DNA of 37,605 bases from an uncultured Acidimicrobiales bacterium (GCA_937925335.1 CALEWY010000141.1:1-37605), one strand, 5' to 3'. Counted from the stretch's first letter, positions 23,097 to 31,976 are shown. Numbers and translations: made by a program. The notes: a model not told the origin generated them from the sequence alone.

Positions 23097-24080
23097 ATGT
23101 CCTCCTTCGTCGCCATCGTTGGGTCCTTCCCGTCGCCTCCAACCGACCGGATCGAGATCGGCCCGCTCACCTTCCGCTTCTACGGCCTGATGATCGCCAT
23201 GGGCGTCTTGGCCGCGGTCGAGATGGGTCGGCGGCGTTGGGCCGAGCGCGGCGGCGACCCAGACGACATGATCGAGATCGCCAAGTGGGCCGTGCCCGCG
23301 GGCCTCGTCGGCACTCGCATCTACCACGTGATGACGGATTGGAAGTCCTACCGGGGTGACTGGCTTCGTGCGTTTGAAATCTGGAATGGCGGCCTGGGGA
23401 TTCCGGGCGGTCTCGTACTCGGTGTTGCCGTTGGCTACTGGTATGTGAAGCGCCGGGGCTGGGATGCGGCGACAGTCGTGACGTCGGTGATCCCCGGCGT
23501 TCCGGTTGCTCAAGCCATCGGTCGCCTTGGCAACTGGTTCAACCAGGAGATCTTTGGTCGGCCGACGGACGTGCCGTGGGCCGTCCGGATCGATCCCGAG
23601 TTCAGGCCGGAGTTCCCAGACAACGAGACCTTCCACCCGGTCTTCCTCTACGAAGGCTTGTGGAACCTCGCCCTTGCCTACTTCCTGATCCGAATGGATC
23701 GGGCTGGCAAGCTCAAGCCGTTCCAGATGATCCCGCTCTGGATGATGGGCTACGGCGTCGGTCGGTTCATCGTCGAAGGACAGCGAACCGACTTCGCATC
23801 GCGCATCTTCGACATCCGGATCAACCACTGGGTGAGCGGTATCGCCGTGGTCGTCGGTGCTCTGTGGTTCCTCTGGCTTGGTCGCCGTGGAGAAACCCTC
23901 GATCGTGTCGCGGACAACCTCGACGGTGATGGTCTCGATGCGGACGAACTCGACCTCGATGACCCGGATCTCAGTGACGGCGACCGAGAAACCCCGGACC
24001 TCGATGACCCGGACCTCGAGCTGGATGGTGGCGACGGCACCGATTCAGATGGCGATCTTGTCGAGGCCGACGAGGGTTAG
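23097..24080 (+). CDS. lgt: prolipoprotein diacylglyceryl transferase
   Basis: The 327-residue integral membrane enzyme has the Lgt signature GRLGNWFNQEIFG (142-154), preceded by FRFYGLMIAMGV and GGLGIPGGLVLG, and followed by HPVFLYEGLWN and GVGRFIVEGQRTD. It transfers diacylglycerol from phosphatidylglycerol to the lipobox cysteine of exported prelipoproteins, such as the lipoproteins encoded at 5344-6654 and 17818-19953. The last 65 residues form a very acidic Asp-rich tail (DLDDPDLSDGDRETPDLDDPDL) not needed for catalysis; such charged tails occur in actinobacterial Lgt. ATG 23097 is preferred over GTG 23094. Its stop overlaps the convergent gene's stop by 4 nt. Confidence 0.95.
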   Translation: MSSFVAIVGSFPSPPTDRIEIGPLTFRFYGLMIAMGVLAAVEMGRRRWAERGGDPDDMIEIAKWAVPAGLVGTRIYHVMTDWKSYRGDWLRAFEIWNGGLGIPGGLVLGVAVGYWYVKRRGWDAATVVTSVIPGVPVAQAIGRLGNWFNQEIFGRPTDVPWAVRIDPEFRPEFPDNETFHPVFLYEGLWNLALAYFLIRMDRAGKLKPFQMIPLWMMGYGVGRFIVEGQRTDFASRIFDIRINHWVSGIAVVVGALWFLWLGRRGETLDRVADNLDGDGLDADELDLDDPDLSDGDRETPDLDDPDLELDGGDGTDSDGDLVEADEG

Positions 24081-25813
24081 TTTTCTGGTCCGGTTGCGAT
24101 GAAGACTCGCGAGTCACCCTCGGCTGTCAAGACGACAGCCAGGATCGATGAGCCATCTGAGGTGACGTCAGCCCACGCTGCGCCCGGTAGGCCGAAGGCG
24201 TCTTCAGTGGTCTGCCAGCTGAATTCGGTTCCGTCCTCGGTGAAGCCGATCAGCGTCGATGGCCCGAACTGTTCCGGCGCCGTTGCCAACGGCGAGGCGG
24301 CGATCACGTCGGCAAACTCCTGCTCGGAGAAGGTGACCACAACAGCATCGGTCTCAAGATCGGTGATGGTGATGACCTCCAGATCCTCGTCGTAGGCGAT
24401 ACCGGGTCCCTCGTCGGCGTCGCCGACCATCTGGGACCGGAAGATCTCCTCGCCCGTCTCGAGGTCGACGACGAAGAGTTCACTGATGTCGCTGCCGAAG
24501 GTCACGGTGATTGCGAGGTCGTCCTTTTCGAGCGTGAGCGGCTCTATCTCGAACGAGTCTTCAGTGCCGGGCTCCCAATCCTCGGCGAATGCGGTGAGGA
24601 CGTAGCCGTCTTCGTTGACCGCTGCGCCCAGCAGGTTGACCGCTGGAAGATCGAAGGGTGCGAGCCATGTTTCGCCGCCGTCGGTCGAGCGCTCGATCAA
24701 TGCCGCGTCCTCCGCGTACGAGAACGCGATCAGCCGATCGGGTGTGGATTGCACAATGTCGCGGGTCGAGGAGGTGTCCGGCTCGATGACCCAGGTAAGT
24801 CCATCGGTCGACACGGCAACGGTTGAATCCGATCCGTAGGAGCCGATCTGGAGCTCGTCGCCTATCACACGAAGGTCAGGGAAGTCCGAGATAGAAAACG
24901 ACGAGATCTCGAGTGGCTCGAACGCTGCCCCGCCGATAGAACGATGAAGCGACGTATCAACGTCACCACTCGGGCTGAAGGCTGTGCGGGCTGCAATGAC
25001 GACGTCACCAATTGCCGCGATCGAGACCTCGCCAACCTCCTGACTCGAATCGTCGGTCGGTGCCAAGTCGGGTTCGATCCAGGTTTGTCCACCATCGAGG
25101 CTGTACGCCGTTCGGACATTCTCGTCGATGAAGCCTTCGTCGAGCTCGTCGGGTGACGGAGCGGTTCCGCTGACGACGAGTGCGTCACCAACGGCGCGCA
25201 GACCCCAAGGCCGAAAATTCAGTTCGGATTCGACCGGTCGCCATTGCGTGCCATCTTCGGACACCCACAACACCACGTTGTTGTTATCCGAGCCGAGACC
25301 GATGAACGAGCCGTTGTAGACGACGACGTCGCTCGTGATCGGAGGACTCTCAGCGATCTCCGACCAGGCCATGGTGGGACCCGGGCTGGCGAGCAGCGCC
25401 TCGACCGTTGGAGCGGATTCACCATTGGGCGCGCCATCGCTCGCACCATCCGACGTGCTTGCTTCGCTCTCTTGGGGTGTGTTGAGGACGTCGACAGACT
25501 CGTTGACCTGGTCGGCGGTGATGAGGTCGTTGGTGGGTGCGGTGGTGGACAGTGCTCCGAACCCGGCTGCGGCGATGGTGAGGGCCATCGCGCTTCCAAC
25601 CGCGACGGTTCGACGGCGTTGTGCTCGGACGGCCCGGCGTTGAATGCGATCGGTTGCTGCGGTCCCGACGGGAAGGAGCGGTACGAGCTCGGCCTCGTTA
25701 CGCAGATGGCGTTGCACTCGCTGCTCGACGGTCTCGTGATCAGAGTGGTCGTGGTGAGCGCCGTCTCGGCCGGAGCTGTCTGGCGACGGGTTGAAGGATG
25801 GAGTCTCAGCCAT
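24077..25813 (-). CDS. membrane-anchored Asp-box (BNR/sialidase-type) propeller protein paired with an ECF sigma factor
   Basis: The 578-residue protein has an N-terminal cytoplasmic region (about 1-70, containing VEQRVQRHLRNEAELVPLLPVG), one membrane helix (about 72-91), a linker, then a large outer domain with repeated Asp-box motifs (SxDxGxTW: SEDGTQW, SLDGGQTW, STDGLTW, STDGGETW), the turns of a beta-propeller. Asp-boxes alone do not imply sialidase activity; no catalytic Arg triad is evident. ATG 25813 overlaps the sigma gene's stop by 8 nt. That coupling and the topology (cytoplasmic stub, membrane helix, extracytoplasmic sensor) fit an anti-sigma or sensor role, though no zinc anti-sigma motif is seen. 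Confidence 0.7.
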   Translation of the reverse strand: MAETPSFNPSPDSSGRDGAHHDHSDHETVEQRVQRHLRNEAELVPLLPVGTAATDRIQRRAVRAQRRRTVAVGSAMALTIAAAGFGALSTTAPTNDLITADQVNESVDVLNTPQESEASTSDGASDGAPNGESAPTVEALLASPGPTMAWSEIAESPPITSDVVVYNGSFIGLGSDNNNVVLWVSEDGTQWRPVESELNFRPWGLRAVGDALVVSGTAPSPDELDEGFIDENVRTAYSLDGGQTWIEPDLAPTDDSSQEVGEVSIAAIGDVVIAARTAFSPSGDVDTSLHRSIGGAAFEPLEISSFSISDFPDLRVIGDELQIGSYGSDSTVAVSTDGLTWVIEPDTSSTRDIVQSTPDRLIAFSYAEDAALIERSTDGGETWLAPFDLPAVNLLGAAVNEDGYVLTAFAEDWEPGTEDSFEIEPLTLEKDDLAITVTFGSDISELFVVDLETGEEIFRSQMVGDADEGPGIAYDEDLEVITITDLETDAVVVTFSEQEFADVIAASPLATAPEQFGPSTLIGFTEDGTEFSWQTTEDAFGLPGAAWADVTSDGSSILAVVLTAEGDSRVFIATGPEN

Positions 25814-26480
25814 GGTGTTGGTCCGCAGTTGTGAGTTGGCGTCGGAGGTGGTCGAGGCCGCGGGCGAGACGGCTCTTGACGGTTCCCGGCGAGATGTCGA
25901 GGGAGTTGGCGGTCTGTTCAGTCGACCAGTCGAGGAAGTAGCGCAGCACCACAACGGATCGTTGTTCGGTGCTGAGCTGCATGAGGGCGTTGCGTAGTTG
26001 GGGATCGGTAACAGCAGCCGTGACCGATTCGGCAGGGAGCGCCTCGACGGTGACCGCACTCGAGGTGGCAAGCGAAGCTTGGCGAGCGAGCGCTCGGGCT
26101 TTGCGGCGCAGCCACGATCGTCCCCAGTTCAGCCCGACGGTGTAGACCCAGCCGGCCGGATTGTCGTAGCCGCTGACTTCGCCCCACTTGTCGAAGCACT
26201 TGGTGAACGCCTCATCGGCGGCTTCGAGGCCGAGTGCGTGGTCGCCAAGGGTGAGTGCCAGAGCTCGGCCAACCTCACCAGCCTTCGCCGCGTAAAAGTC
26301 CTCAAACGAGCGAGTGGTTGGCGTTGCAAGATCGATGATTTCGATGGATTCATCGCAGCCCGTGCCGCCCACCGGGCGCAACCGTGAACGACGACTTGGT
26401 CGTTCGGCTGCAGCCGCAGAGGAGTGGTCGGACATCGGCATCGTGTGGGAAAGACTCCTGGGACCACGATTCGGTTCCAT
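25806..26480 (-). CDS. ECF-type RNA polymerase sigma factor (SigE-family)
   Basis: The 224-residue protein has a sigma-70 region 2 at about residues 58-130 (FEDFYAAKAGEVGRALALTLGDHALGLEAADEAF, then NPAGWVYTVGLNWGRSWLRRKARA). Region 4 is at about 160-215 (LSTEQRSVVVLRYFLDWSTEQTANSLDISPGTVKSRLARGLDHLRRQL, a clear helix-turn-helix). There is no region 1 or 3, so it is an ECF sigma. An N-terminal extension of about 50 residues is unusual; ATG codons at 26441 and 26435 offer shorter starts. It is translationally coupled with the membrane propeller gene, its likely regulator. It lies 88 bp downstream of murA on the same strand. Confidence 0.88.
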   Translation of the reverse strand: MEPNRGPRSLSHTMPMSDHSSAAAAERPSRRSRLRPVGGTGCDESIEIIDLATPTTRSFEDFYAAKAGEVGRALALTLGDHALGLEAADEAFTKCFDKWGEVSGYDNPAGWVYTVGLNWGRSWLRRKARALARQASLATSSAVTVEALPAESVTAAVTDPQLRNALMQLSTEQRSVVVLRYFLDWSTEQTANSLDISPGTVKSRLARGLDHLRRQLTTADQHHG

Positions 26481-26539
26481 CGAGCGATGATTTTTCTGAT
26501 TCGACCGACTTCGCGGGCGGTCAGAGCATCAGCCCAGTC

Positions 26540-26553
26540 GACCGCTGGCGGTC
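26540..26553 (-). terminator. short inverted repeat after murA
   Basis: GACCGCTGGCGGTC at 26540-26553 can fold as a 5-bp stem with a 4-nt loop, 15 nt beyond the murA stop on the minus strand. It is short and lacks a U-tract, so it is a weak terminator or operator candidate upstream of the sigma gene. Confidence 0.3.
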
Positions 26554-26568
26554 AGTCGGTCTCTGTGT

Positions 26569-27948
26569 TCAGTCGGCCTCAGGCGGCTTGGGAACCTCGA
26601 TGCGCTTGATATCGAGGCCAAGCTCGGTGAAGTTCTCGATCGGTCGGTTGTAGCCGCGGTCGAGGTGGTGGGTGCCGGTGATCGTCGTGGTGCCCTCCGC
26701 TGAGGCCGCGGCCAAGACGTAGGCGAAACCGCCGCGGATGTCGGGGACGACCACGTCGGTGCCCTGCAGTGGCGCACCGCCGCGCACGATGACTGAGCAC
26801 GGCGTGGAAGAGCCGACGAAGCGCTGATCGATGCTGCCGAGCGCTGTGTTGTAGGTCTCGATTTGGGCGCCCATCTTGTTGAGCGCTGGGACGTAGGTGA
26901 ATCGGTTTTCGTAGACCGTTTCGTACATCACCGAGAGGCCTTCGCACTGGGTGAACAGCGCCACCATTGGCGACTGCCAGTCGGTCATGAACCCGGGGTG
27001 GGTGTCGGTCTCTACGGCTGCCGGTTCGAGCTTGTCAGCCCAAGCGGAGACCGATGAGTCGGTGATTTCGAAGCGAGCGCCCATGCGGCTCAACGTTGAG
27101 ATCGCCGTGACGAGCCGATCCTGGCTGCAGCCCTGCACTCGCACTTCACCGCCGGTGATCAAGCCGGCCGTGAGGTAGGAGAACGCTTCGATGCGGTCGC
27201 CTTTGAGGTGGTGCGACGCACCGGAGAGTTCGTCGACGCCATCGATGATGTAGCGACGGTTTGGACGCATCTCGATGCGGGCACCCATGCGCTGCAAGAA
27301 CAGCGCGAGTTCGATCACCTCTGGTTCGGTCGCCGCACCGTCGAGCACCGTGCGGCCCTGGGCGAGGACAGCGGTCATCAGGACCGATTCGGTGGCGCCC
27401 ACGGAGGGATAGGGGAGCTCGATGTGAGCGCCACGAAGGTTCGACGCCTTGGCCTCAAGACCCTCTTCGGTGATGTTGATCTCGGCACCCATCTTCTTGA
27501 GCGCATCGGTGTGGAAATCGATCGGACGCGAGCCGATGTCGTCGCCACCGACGAGGGGAACGAACGCTTCGCCAACCGAGTGGAGGAGCGGGCCGAGCAT
27601 CAGGATCGGGATGCGGTTCATGCCGGAGAAGCGGATGGGCACGCGGCTGGAGTGGAGCGTGCCGGGGTTGACAGTGACGGTCGTGTCGTTGCGATCGACC
27701 TCACAGCCGAGCGCTTCGAGCATCGAGATCGTGATGTCGACATCGCCGATGTCTGGGCAGTTGCTGATCGTTGATGGCGAGTTGCCGAGCATCGAAGCGA
27801 CGAGGTGCTTCGTGACGGCGTTCTTGGATCCCCGCACTGCAACGTCGCCACGCAGCGGGCCGACGGGGTTCACCACCCAAGCGGTGGTCATCTCCTCATC
27901 GGAAGACTCTTCGGAGGGGTCTGTTGTGGCAGAAGGCTCAGTTGTCAC
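26569..27948 (-). CDS. murA: UDP-N-acetylglucosamine 1-carboxyvinyltransferase
   Basis: The 459-residue protein has the EPSP-synthase-like fold with the MurA markers RGSKNAVTKHLVAS (Lys42, Asn43), the loop GGDDIGSRPIDFH (134-146), HPGFMTDWQSPMVAL and PDIRGGFAYVLAA. It transfers enolpyruvate from PEP to UDP-GlcNAc, the first committed step of peptidoglycan synthesis. Asp136 occupies the position of the PEP-reactive Cys115 of E. coli; mycobacterial MurA also has Asp there and is insensitive to fosfomycin. The start is GTG 27948; ATG 27891, right before the conserved domain, is a good alternative that would remove an acidic 19-residue leader. Confidence 0.93.
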   Translation of the reverse strand: MTTEPSATTDPSEESSDEEMTTAWVVNPVGPLRGDVAVRGSKNAVTKHLVASMLGNSPSTISNCPDIGDVDITISMLEALGCEVDRNDTTVTVNPGTLHSSRVPIRFSGMNRIPILMLGPLLHSVGEAFVPLVGGDDIGSRPIDFHTDALKKMGAEINITEEGLEAKASNLRGAHIELPYPSVGATESVLMTAVLAQGRTVLDGAATEPEVIELALFLQRMGARIEMRPNRRYIIDGVDELSGASHHLKGDRIEAFSYLTAGLITGGEVRVQGCSQDRLVTAISTLSRMGARFEITDSSVSAWADKLEPAAVETDTHPGFMTDWQSPMVALFTQCEGLSVMYETVYENRFTYVPALNKMGAQIETYNTALGSIDQRFVGSSTPCSVIVRGGAPLQGTDVVVPDIRGGFAYVLAAASAEGTTTITGTHHLDRGYNRPIENFTELGLDIKRIEVPKPPEAD

Positions 27949-28074
27949 GCAGCAAGGTTAGTGGTCTGCCACCCAGAGCGCGGGGCACACCACAGATCTG
28001 ATGGTTTGTCCAGTTGCGTGTCAGAAATCCGCCAGCTTGCTCGTTCGGCGAACTGCTGGAGGACCGCCGACCGG

Positions 28075-29073
28075 TCAGACGGAAACGCCGATTCGGCGAA
28101 GGATCGCGCTGACGTGTCCACCGGTGCTTGCGACCGCTCGAATCCGATTCAGCGGATGGAGCGGGCCGAGCGCGGCACGTTCGATCGGCGGGCTTTCCTT
28201 GAGATCCATCACGTCGAAGGCCAGGCAATACAGCAGCAGTCGGTCGGCGAGGCACGGGTGTTCGAAGAGCTCGGGGAGGTCTTCGCTGAGCCACATCGGA
28301 ACGTCGATGTAGTCCTCGGTCTTTGTCTGATCCTCGTAGTCCTCGGCAACGTGAGCGAAGGGGAAGGCGCAGAAACGAAACAACACGTCGAGGTCGAGAT
28401 CGGTCGATGCGCCACGGCACCACTCGAAATCGAGCAGACCGCTCACCTGGAAGCCATCCCAGAGGATGTTCTCGAAGGTGAGGTCACCGTGGATCAGACG
28501 GCGCTGGTCGAAGTCATCGAGCGCCGGTGCGAGCTGGTGGACGAGGTTTTCGACGTCGATCATGAGACCGCGGTCGATCGTCGGCCGATCCTTCAGTTCC
28601 TCGATGGCGAGGAAGAGGGGCACGAGCGGGGTCACACATCGAGGGTCGATGAGGTGGGTTGCGTTCTCGATGCGCGGGAGGGTGACCGGTGTTGGCGTCT
28701 GATGCAGTTGGCCGAGTGCCGCTGCGAGTTGGCTGATCGCCGAGCGTCGCGACGCCCGCGTCATGTTTGGCCAGTAGCGGGCCAGCGGGTGGCCAGGCTT
28801 GCGAGCGACGATCAGGTAGTCCGCTCCGACCTCGCCACCGTGCTTGATGGCTTCGGGGGCCCACGGCTGCTTGGGGAGGTGGCGATACAACGCCGCCTCT
28901 CGACGCAAACGCTGGTTGAGCTGTCGATTGATCCGCACCACGTAGGAATCGCCAACGAACACCTCGTTGCGGGTGCTCGAGGCGCGCACCAGCTGACCGG
29001 GTTCGTTGAGGCCTGCGCTCTGCAGCGCGTGTCGAGCACGCGCCATCGCGAGGTGGGGGGACTGTTCCAACAT
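28075..29073 (-). CDS. APH-family phosphotransferase (aminoglycoside/choline kinase fold)
   Basis: The 332-residue protein has the kinase-like fold of APH enzymes: a VRASSTRNEVFVGDSYVVRINR N-lobe with the ATP-contact Arg/Lys region, DYLIVARKPGHPL hinge, the catalytic loop LIHGDLTFENILWDG (HGD with Asn), and the metal-binding LLDFEWCRGASTDLDLD. Substrates range from antibiotics to choline or amino sugars; nothing here identifies one. It could phosphorylate a cell-wall or sugar intermediate, given murA directly downstream (126-bp gap). ATG 29073 is the start. It reads in the same direction as the serine hydrolase gene upstream. Confidence 0.85.
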   Translation of the reverse strand: MLEQSPHLAMARARHALQSAGLNEPGQLVRASSTRNEVFVGDSYVVRINRQLNQRLRREAALYRHLPKQPWAPEAIKHGGEVGADYLIVARKPGHPLARYWPNMTRASRRSAISQLAAALGQLHQTPTPVTLPRIENATHLIDPRCVTPLVPLFLAIEELKDRPTIDRGLMIDVENLVHQLAPALDDFDQRRLIHGDLTFENILWDGFQVSGLLDFEWCRGASTDLDLDVLFRFCAFPFAHVAEDYEDQTKTEDYIDVPMWLSEDLPELFEHPCLADRLLLYCLAFDVMDLKESPPIERAALGPLHPLNRIRAVASTGGHVSAILRRIGVSV

Positions 29074-29178
29074 TGAGATCTGATCTTCAATTCGGCGAAA
29101 ACACCCAAAAATTGATGATTCAGATCCGTCAGACCCACCAAGTGGGTCTATTTCGACCAGTTGTGTGTCTCCGGGTTG

Positions 29179-29985
29179 TCAACCGGCGTCGAGCACTTCA
29201 TCGCTCAGGATCGGCCACGCGCTCGCGGCCCACGAGCCGAACGCTCGGTCGGTCAAAGCGACGCAGCCCAGCCGTGAAACGGGATCAACCCAGAACATTG
29301 TGCCAGCAGCTCCAAAGTGGCCGAACGTGCCGGGTGAGTTGCGGGTTGATGTCCAGTGTGGAGATTTTGTGCCCTTGAGCTCGAAACCCAGGCCCCAAGA
29401 ATTTTCCGACTGGTTGCCGAAACCGGGCAGGATTCCGGCGAGACCGGGGAACTGCGGGGCGGTGGCGAGGGCAAGAGTGGACGGATGAATCAGCGTTGGA
29501 TTCATCAGTTCGGCGATGACGAGCAAGAGATCGTCCACGCTCGAGAACGCTCCGTGGGCGGGTGAGCCGGTGAGGGTTGTGGCCTGCAAGCCGAGCGGTT
29601 CGACGACGGCAAGGCGGAGATACTCAGCGATTGTCATCTCGGTTGAGCGTTCGATGTGTGCTCCAAGCAGTTCGAAACCGGCGTTGGAGTAGACGCGGCG
29701 GGTGCCGGGTTCGATCACCGGGTCGCCTGCCTCGGGCCCGATGCCCGCGGCGTGGGCGAGGAGATGGCGAACCGTGAACGGAGCGGACTGCCCGTCGACC
29801 TGGTTGCGATCCTCGAGCGAAATCGAGCCTTCCTCGATCGCGACCAGCGCAGCGATCCCAACCAGCGCCTTCGTGATCGATGCGAGCTTGAAGGGCTGGC
29901 TCGATGGGCCAACCCGATCGGAGCGGCCATCTGCTGAGATCCAACCGGCAGACGCTGTGGGCACGGGCCAGTGTTCGATCTGCAT
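29179..29985 (-). CDS. serine hydrolase, class C beta-lactamase/DD-peptidase family
   Basis: The 268-residue protein has the SxxK motif SITK (Ser36, Lys39) in PFKLASITKALVGIAAL, a YxN motif YSN (Tyr99) in RRVYSNAGFELLGAHIE, and HFGAAGT near residue 240 in place of KTG. These define the beta-lactamase/transpeptidase-like fold. The upstream frame extension is not protein-like, so ATG 29985 is chosen. No signal peptide is visible, so a cytoplasmic esterase or amidase of family VIII is more likely than a classical beta-lactamase. It is divergent from the cyclase gene at 30100. Confidence 0.87.
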   Translation of the reverse strand: MQIEHWPVPTASAGWISADGRSDRVGPSSQPFKLASITKALVGIAALVAIEEGSISLEDRNQVDGQSAPFTVRHLLAHAAGIGPEAGDPVIEPGTRRVYSNAGFELLGAHIERSTEMTIAEYLRLAVVEPLGLQATTLTGSPAHGAFSSVDDLLLVIAELMNPTLIHPSTLALATAPQFPGLAGILPGFGNQSENSWGLGFELKGTKSPHWTSTRNSPGTFGHFGAAGTMFWVDPVSRLGCVALTDRAFGSWAASAWPILSDEVLDAG

Positions 29986-30099
29986 CGTCTCATTGTGGCG
30001 CGAGCATGGGCACTGCGGCGTGAGCGTGATCACTGCAAGCCTGAGCCGGGTCGTCGGCGCGAGATCACACCGATGGAGCGGCGTCGTTATGCTCCCGGA

Positions 30100-30663
30100 A
30101 TGGCGCGGCAACAACCAGGCACGGTCGAGACACCTCCGGTGCGAGCCGCGCACCGAGTGCGGCGCAGCTTTTGTTTCGTCGATCTCTCTGGTTTCACGAA
30201 TCTCAGTAACTCCGAGGGTGATGATGTAGCGGTCGGCGAGTTGTCGACGTTTCGGGCAACCGTGCGCGCCGTTGGCTCGGCCACCGGCGTGCGAGTGGCG
30301 AAGTGGCTTGGCGATGGAGCGATGCTCGTCGGCCTCGAACCGATCGGCCTCGTGAGCGCTGTGCTCGAGATCTTCCGTCGTTGCGAATCACAGAACCTTG
30401 CGCTCCCGCTGCACGGTGGGGTGGTGGAAGGTGATGTCGTGCTGTTCGAAGGCGACGATCACGTTGGGTCCTCGGTCAACCTTGCGGCTCGTCTTGCTGA
30501 CCTCGCCGGCCCTGGTCAGCTCTTCGCACCCGTTGATCTCGTGCCTGGAATCGAGCGTTCATCGGCAGTGATCGGCCCGGTTTCGCTTCCGGGATTCGCC
30601 GATCCAGTGGTGGTCGCCGATCTGGCGCTCGTGCCGGAACTGGTCGAATCCCACGACCTCTGA
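30100..30663 (+). CDS. class III adenylate/guanylate cyclase domain protein, stand-alone
   Basis: The 187-residue protein consists almost only of a class III cyclase homology domain. Metal-binding Asp28 lies in SFCFVDLSGFT and Asp72 in AKWLGDGAML (with the preceding Lys68). The VGSSVNLAARLADLAGPGQLF segment supplies the Asn/Arg transition-state pair. It would form a homodimeric cytoplasmic cyclase making cAMP. There is no sensor, HAMP or membrane domain. ATG 30100 is chosen; ATG 30073 would add nine basic residues. A hairpin starts at its stop codon. The CRP-like site at 11611 is a possible distant target of its product. Confidence 0.85.
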   Translation: MARQQPGTVETPPVRAAHRVRRSFCFVDLSGFTNLSNSEGDDVAVGELSTFRATVRAVGSATGVRVAKWLGDGAMLVGLEPIGLVSAVLEIFRRCESQNLALPLHGGVVEGDVVLFEGDDHVGSSVNLAARLADLAGPGQLFAPVDLVPGIERSSAVIGPVSLPGFADPVVVADLALVPELVESHDL

Positions 30664-30676
30664 TCCGGAGGGATCA
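30661..30676 (+). terminator. short hairpin at the cyclase stop codon
   Basis: TGATCC-GGAG-GGATCA is a perfect 6-bp stem with a 4-nt loop whose first three bases are the stop codon. It is a plausible weak terminator. A further GGCAGC/GCTGCC hairpin lies at 30716-30733 in the helicase leader. Confidence 0.4.
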
Positions 30677-30790
30677 CGCCGTCACGCGCTGTGGTCGGTA
30701 CTCTGAGGCATCTTCGGCAGCAACGATGCTGCCTGACGCCGTGCTGGTCAGACGCTGGTCAGCCCTTTCTGCCAGGACCCCCTCCCTTTC

Positions 30791-31951
30791 ATGACTCGCA
30801 CTTTCTCTGAGTTGGGCGTTGCCCAACCACTCGTCGATTCCCTCGCAACCCGGGGCTTCACCGACGCCTTCGCGATCCAAGATCTCGCAATCGAAGACGC
30901 CCTCGCCGGCCGTGATGTTTGCGGCAAGGCCCAGACCGGCTCCGGTAAAACCCTCGCCTTCGGCATCCCCGTCGTCCAGCGCTTGGCCGATGAGCCAAAG
31001 GGCGACGTGCTCGGGCTGATGCTCGTGCCGACCCGAGAGCTCGCCAACCAGGTCGTTGAAGAACTCGAGCCTCTCTGCGCCGCTGTTGGCGTCAATGTGA
31101 TGGCCATTTACGGCGGCGCCGACATCGACAAGCAGATCGCCAAGATCAAGAAGGGTGTCGAGCTCATCGTGGCGACGCCCGGCCGCATGATCGACCTGCT
31201 CGAACGCAAAGAACTGTCGGTCAACCAGGTCACCCACGTCGTGCTCGACGAAGCCGACCGCATGGCCGACATGGGATTCATGCCCCAGGTCGAGTGGATT
31301 CTGCGCCGCATCGAGGGCCAGCACCAGACACTGCTTTTCTCGGCCACCCTCGACGGAGCGATCGACACGCTCGTCACTCGATACCAGCACGATCCGGTTC
31401 GCCACGAGGTTGAGGCCGACGAGGTGACCGTCGAGCAGATGGCGCACCGCTTCATCACGGTTCACAAGATGGACCAGGCCAAGGTTGTGGCGTCGATCGT
31501 GACCCACGCTCACAAGACGATGGTGTTCTGCAACACCAAGCGCATGTGTGATCGCCTCGCCGATGATCTCGACGAACTGGGTGTGAAGGCTGAACCGATT
31601 CACGGTGACCTCCGTCAGCGCCAGCGCGAAAAGGCGCTCGGTGCATTCTCCGACGGCAAGATCCAGGCGCTCGTCGCCACCGACGTCGCCGCACGCGGCA
31701 TTCACGTCGACGATGTCGACGTCGTGATCCACTTCGATCCACCAGACGATCACAAGACCTACCTGCACCGGTCGGGCCGAACCGCCCGAGCTGGCGGTAC
31801 CGGTGTTGCGGTCACCTTCGTGTTGTGGAACCAGGAGCTCGAGGTCAAGCGGATGCAGAAGCGTTTGGAGCTCGACATCCCGATCGTGGAGATGTTCTCG
31901 AACGACGAGCGTTTGAAGGACATGTTCGCCTGGGATCCCGACGCCGACTGA
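30791..31951 (+). CDS. DEAD-box RNA helicase (RhlE/DeaD-like)
   Basis: The 386-residue protein has the full motif set: F-motif/Q-motif (FSELGVAQPL and AIQ), Walker A AQTGSGKT (47-54), PTRELA, TPGR, DEAD in VVLDEADRMADMGF, SAT in LFSATLD, then domain 2 with VFCNTKRMCDRLADDL, ATDVAARGIHVDDVDVVIHFDPP and HRSGRTARAGG. It unwinds RNA duplexes in ribosome assembly or mRNA turnover. No C-terminal extension (as in DeaD) is present; the protein ends at the core, like a short RhlE. The long antisense open frame across it is a shadow. The 114-bp leader contains two GCTGGTCAG copies and a hairpin. Confidence 0.94.
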   Translation: MTRTFSELGVAQPLVDSLATRGFTDAFAIQDLAIEDALAGRDVCGKAQTGSGKTLAFGIPVVQRLADEPKGDVLGLMLVPTRELANQVVEELEPLCAAVGVNVMAIYGGADIDKQIAKIKKGVELIVATPGRMIDLLERKELSVNQVTHVVLDEADRMADMGFMPQVEWILRRIEGQHQTLLFSATLDGAIDTLVTRYQHDPVRHEVEADEVTVEQMAHRFITVHKMDQAKVVASIVTHAHKTMVFCNTKRMCDRLADDLDELGVKAEPIHGDLRQRQREKALGAFSDGKIQALVATDVAARGIHVDDVDVVIHFDPPDDHKTYLHRSGRTARAGGTGVAVTFVLWNQELEVKRMQKRLELDIPIVEMFSNDERLKDMFAWDPDAD

Positions 31952-31976
31952 TCGGCGTTCAACCAGCCGACCCAAC

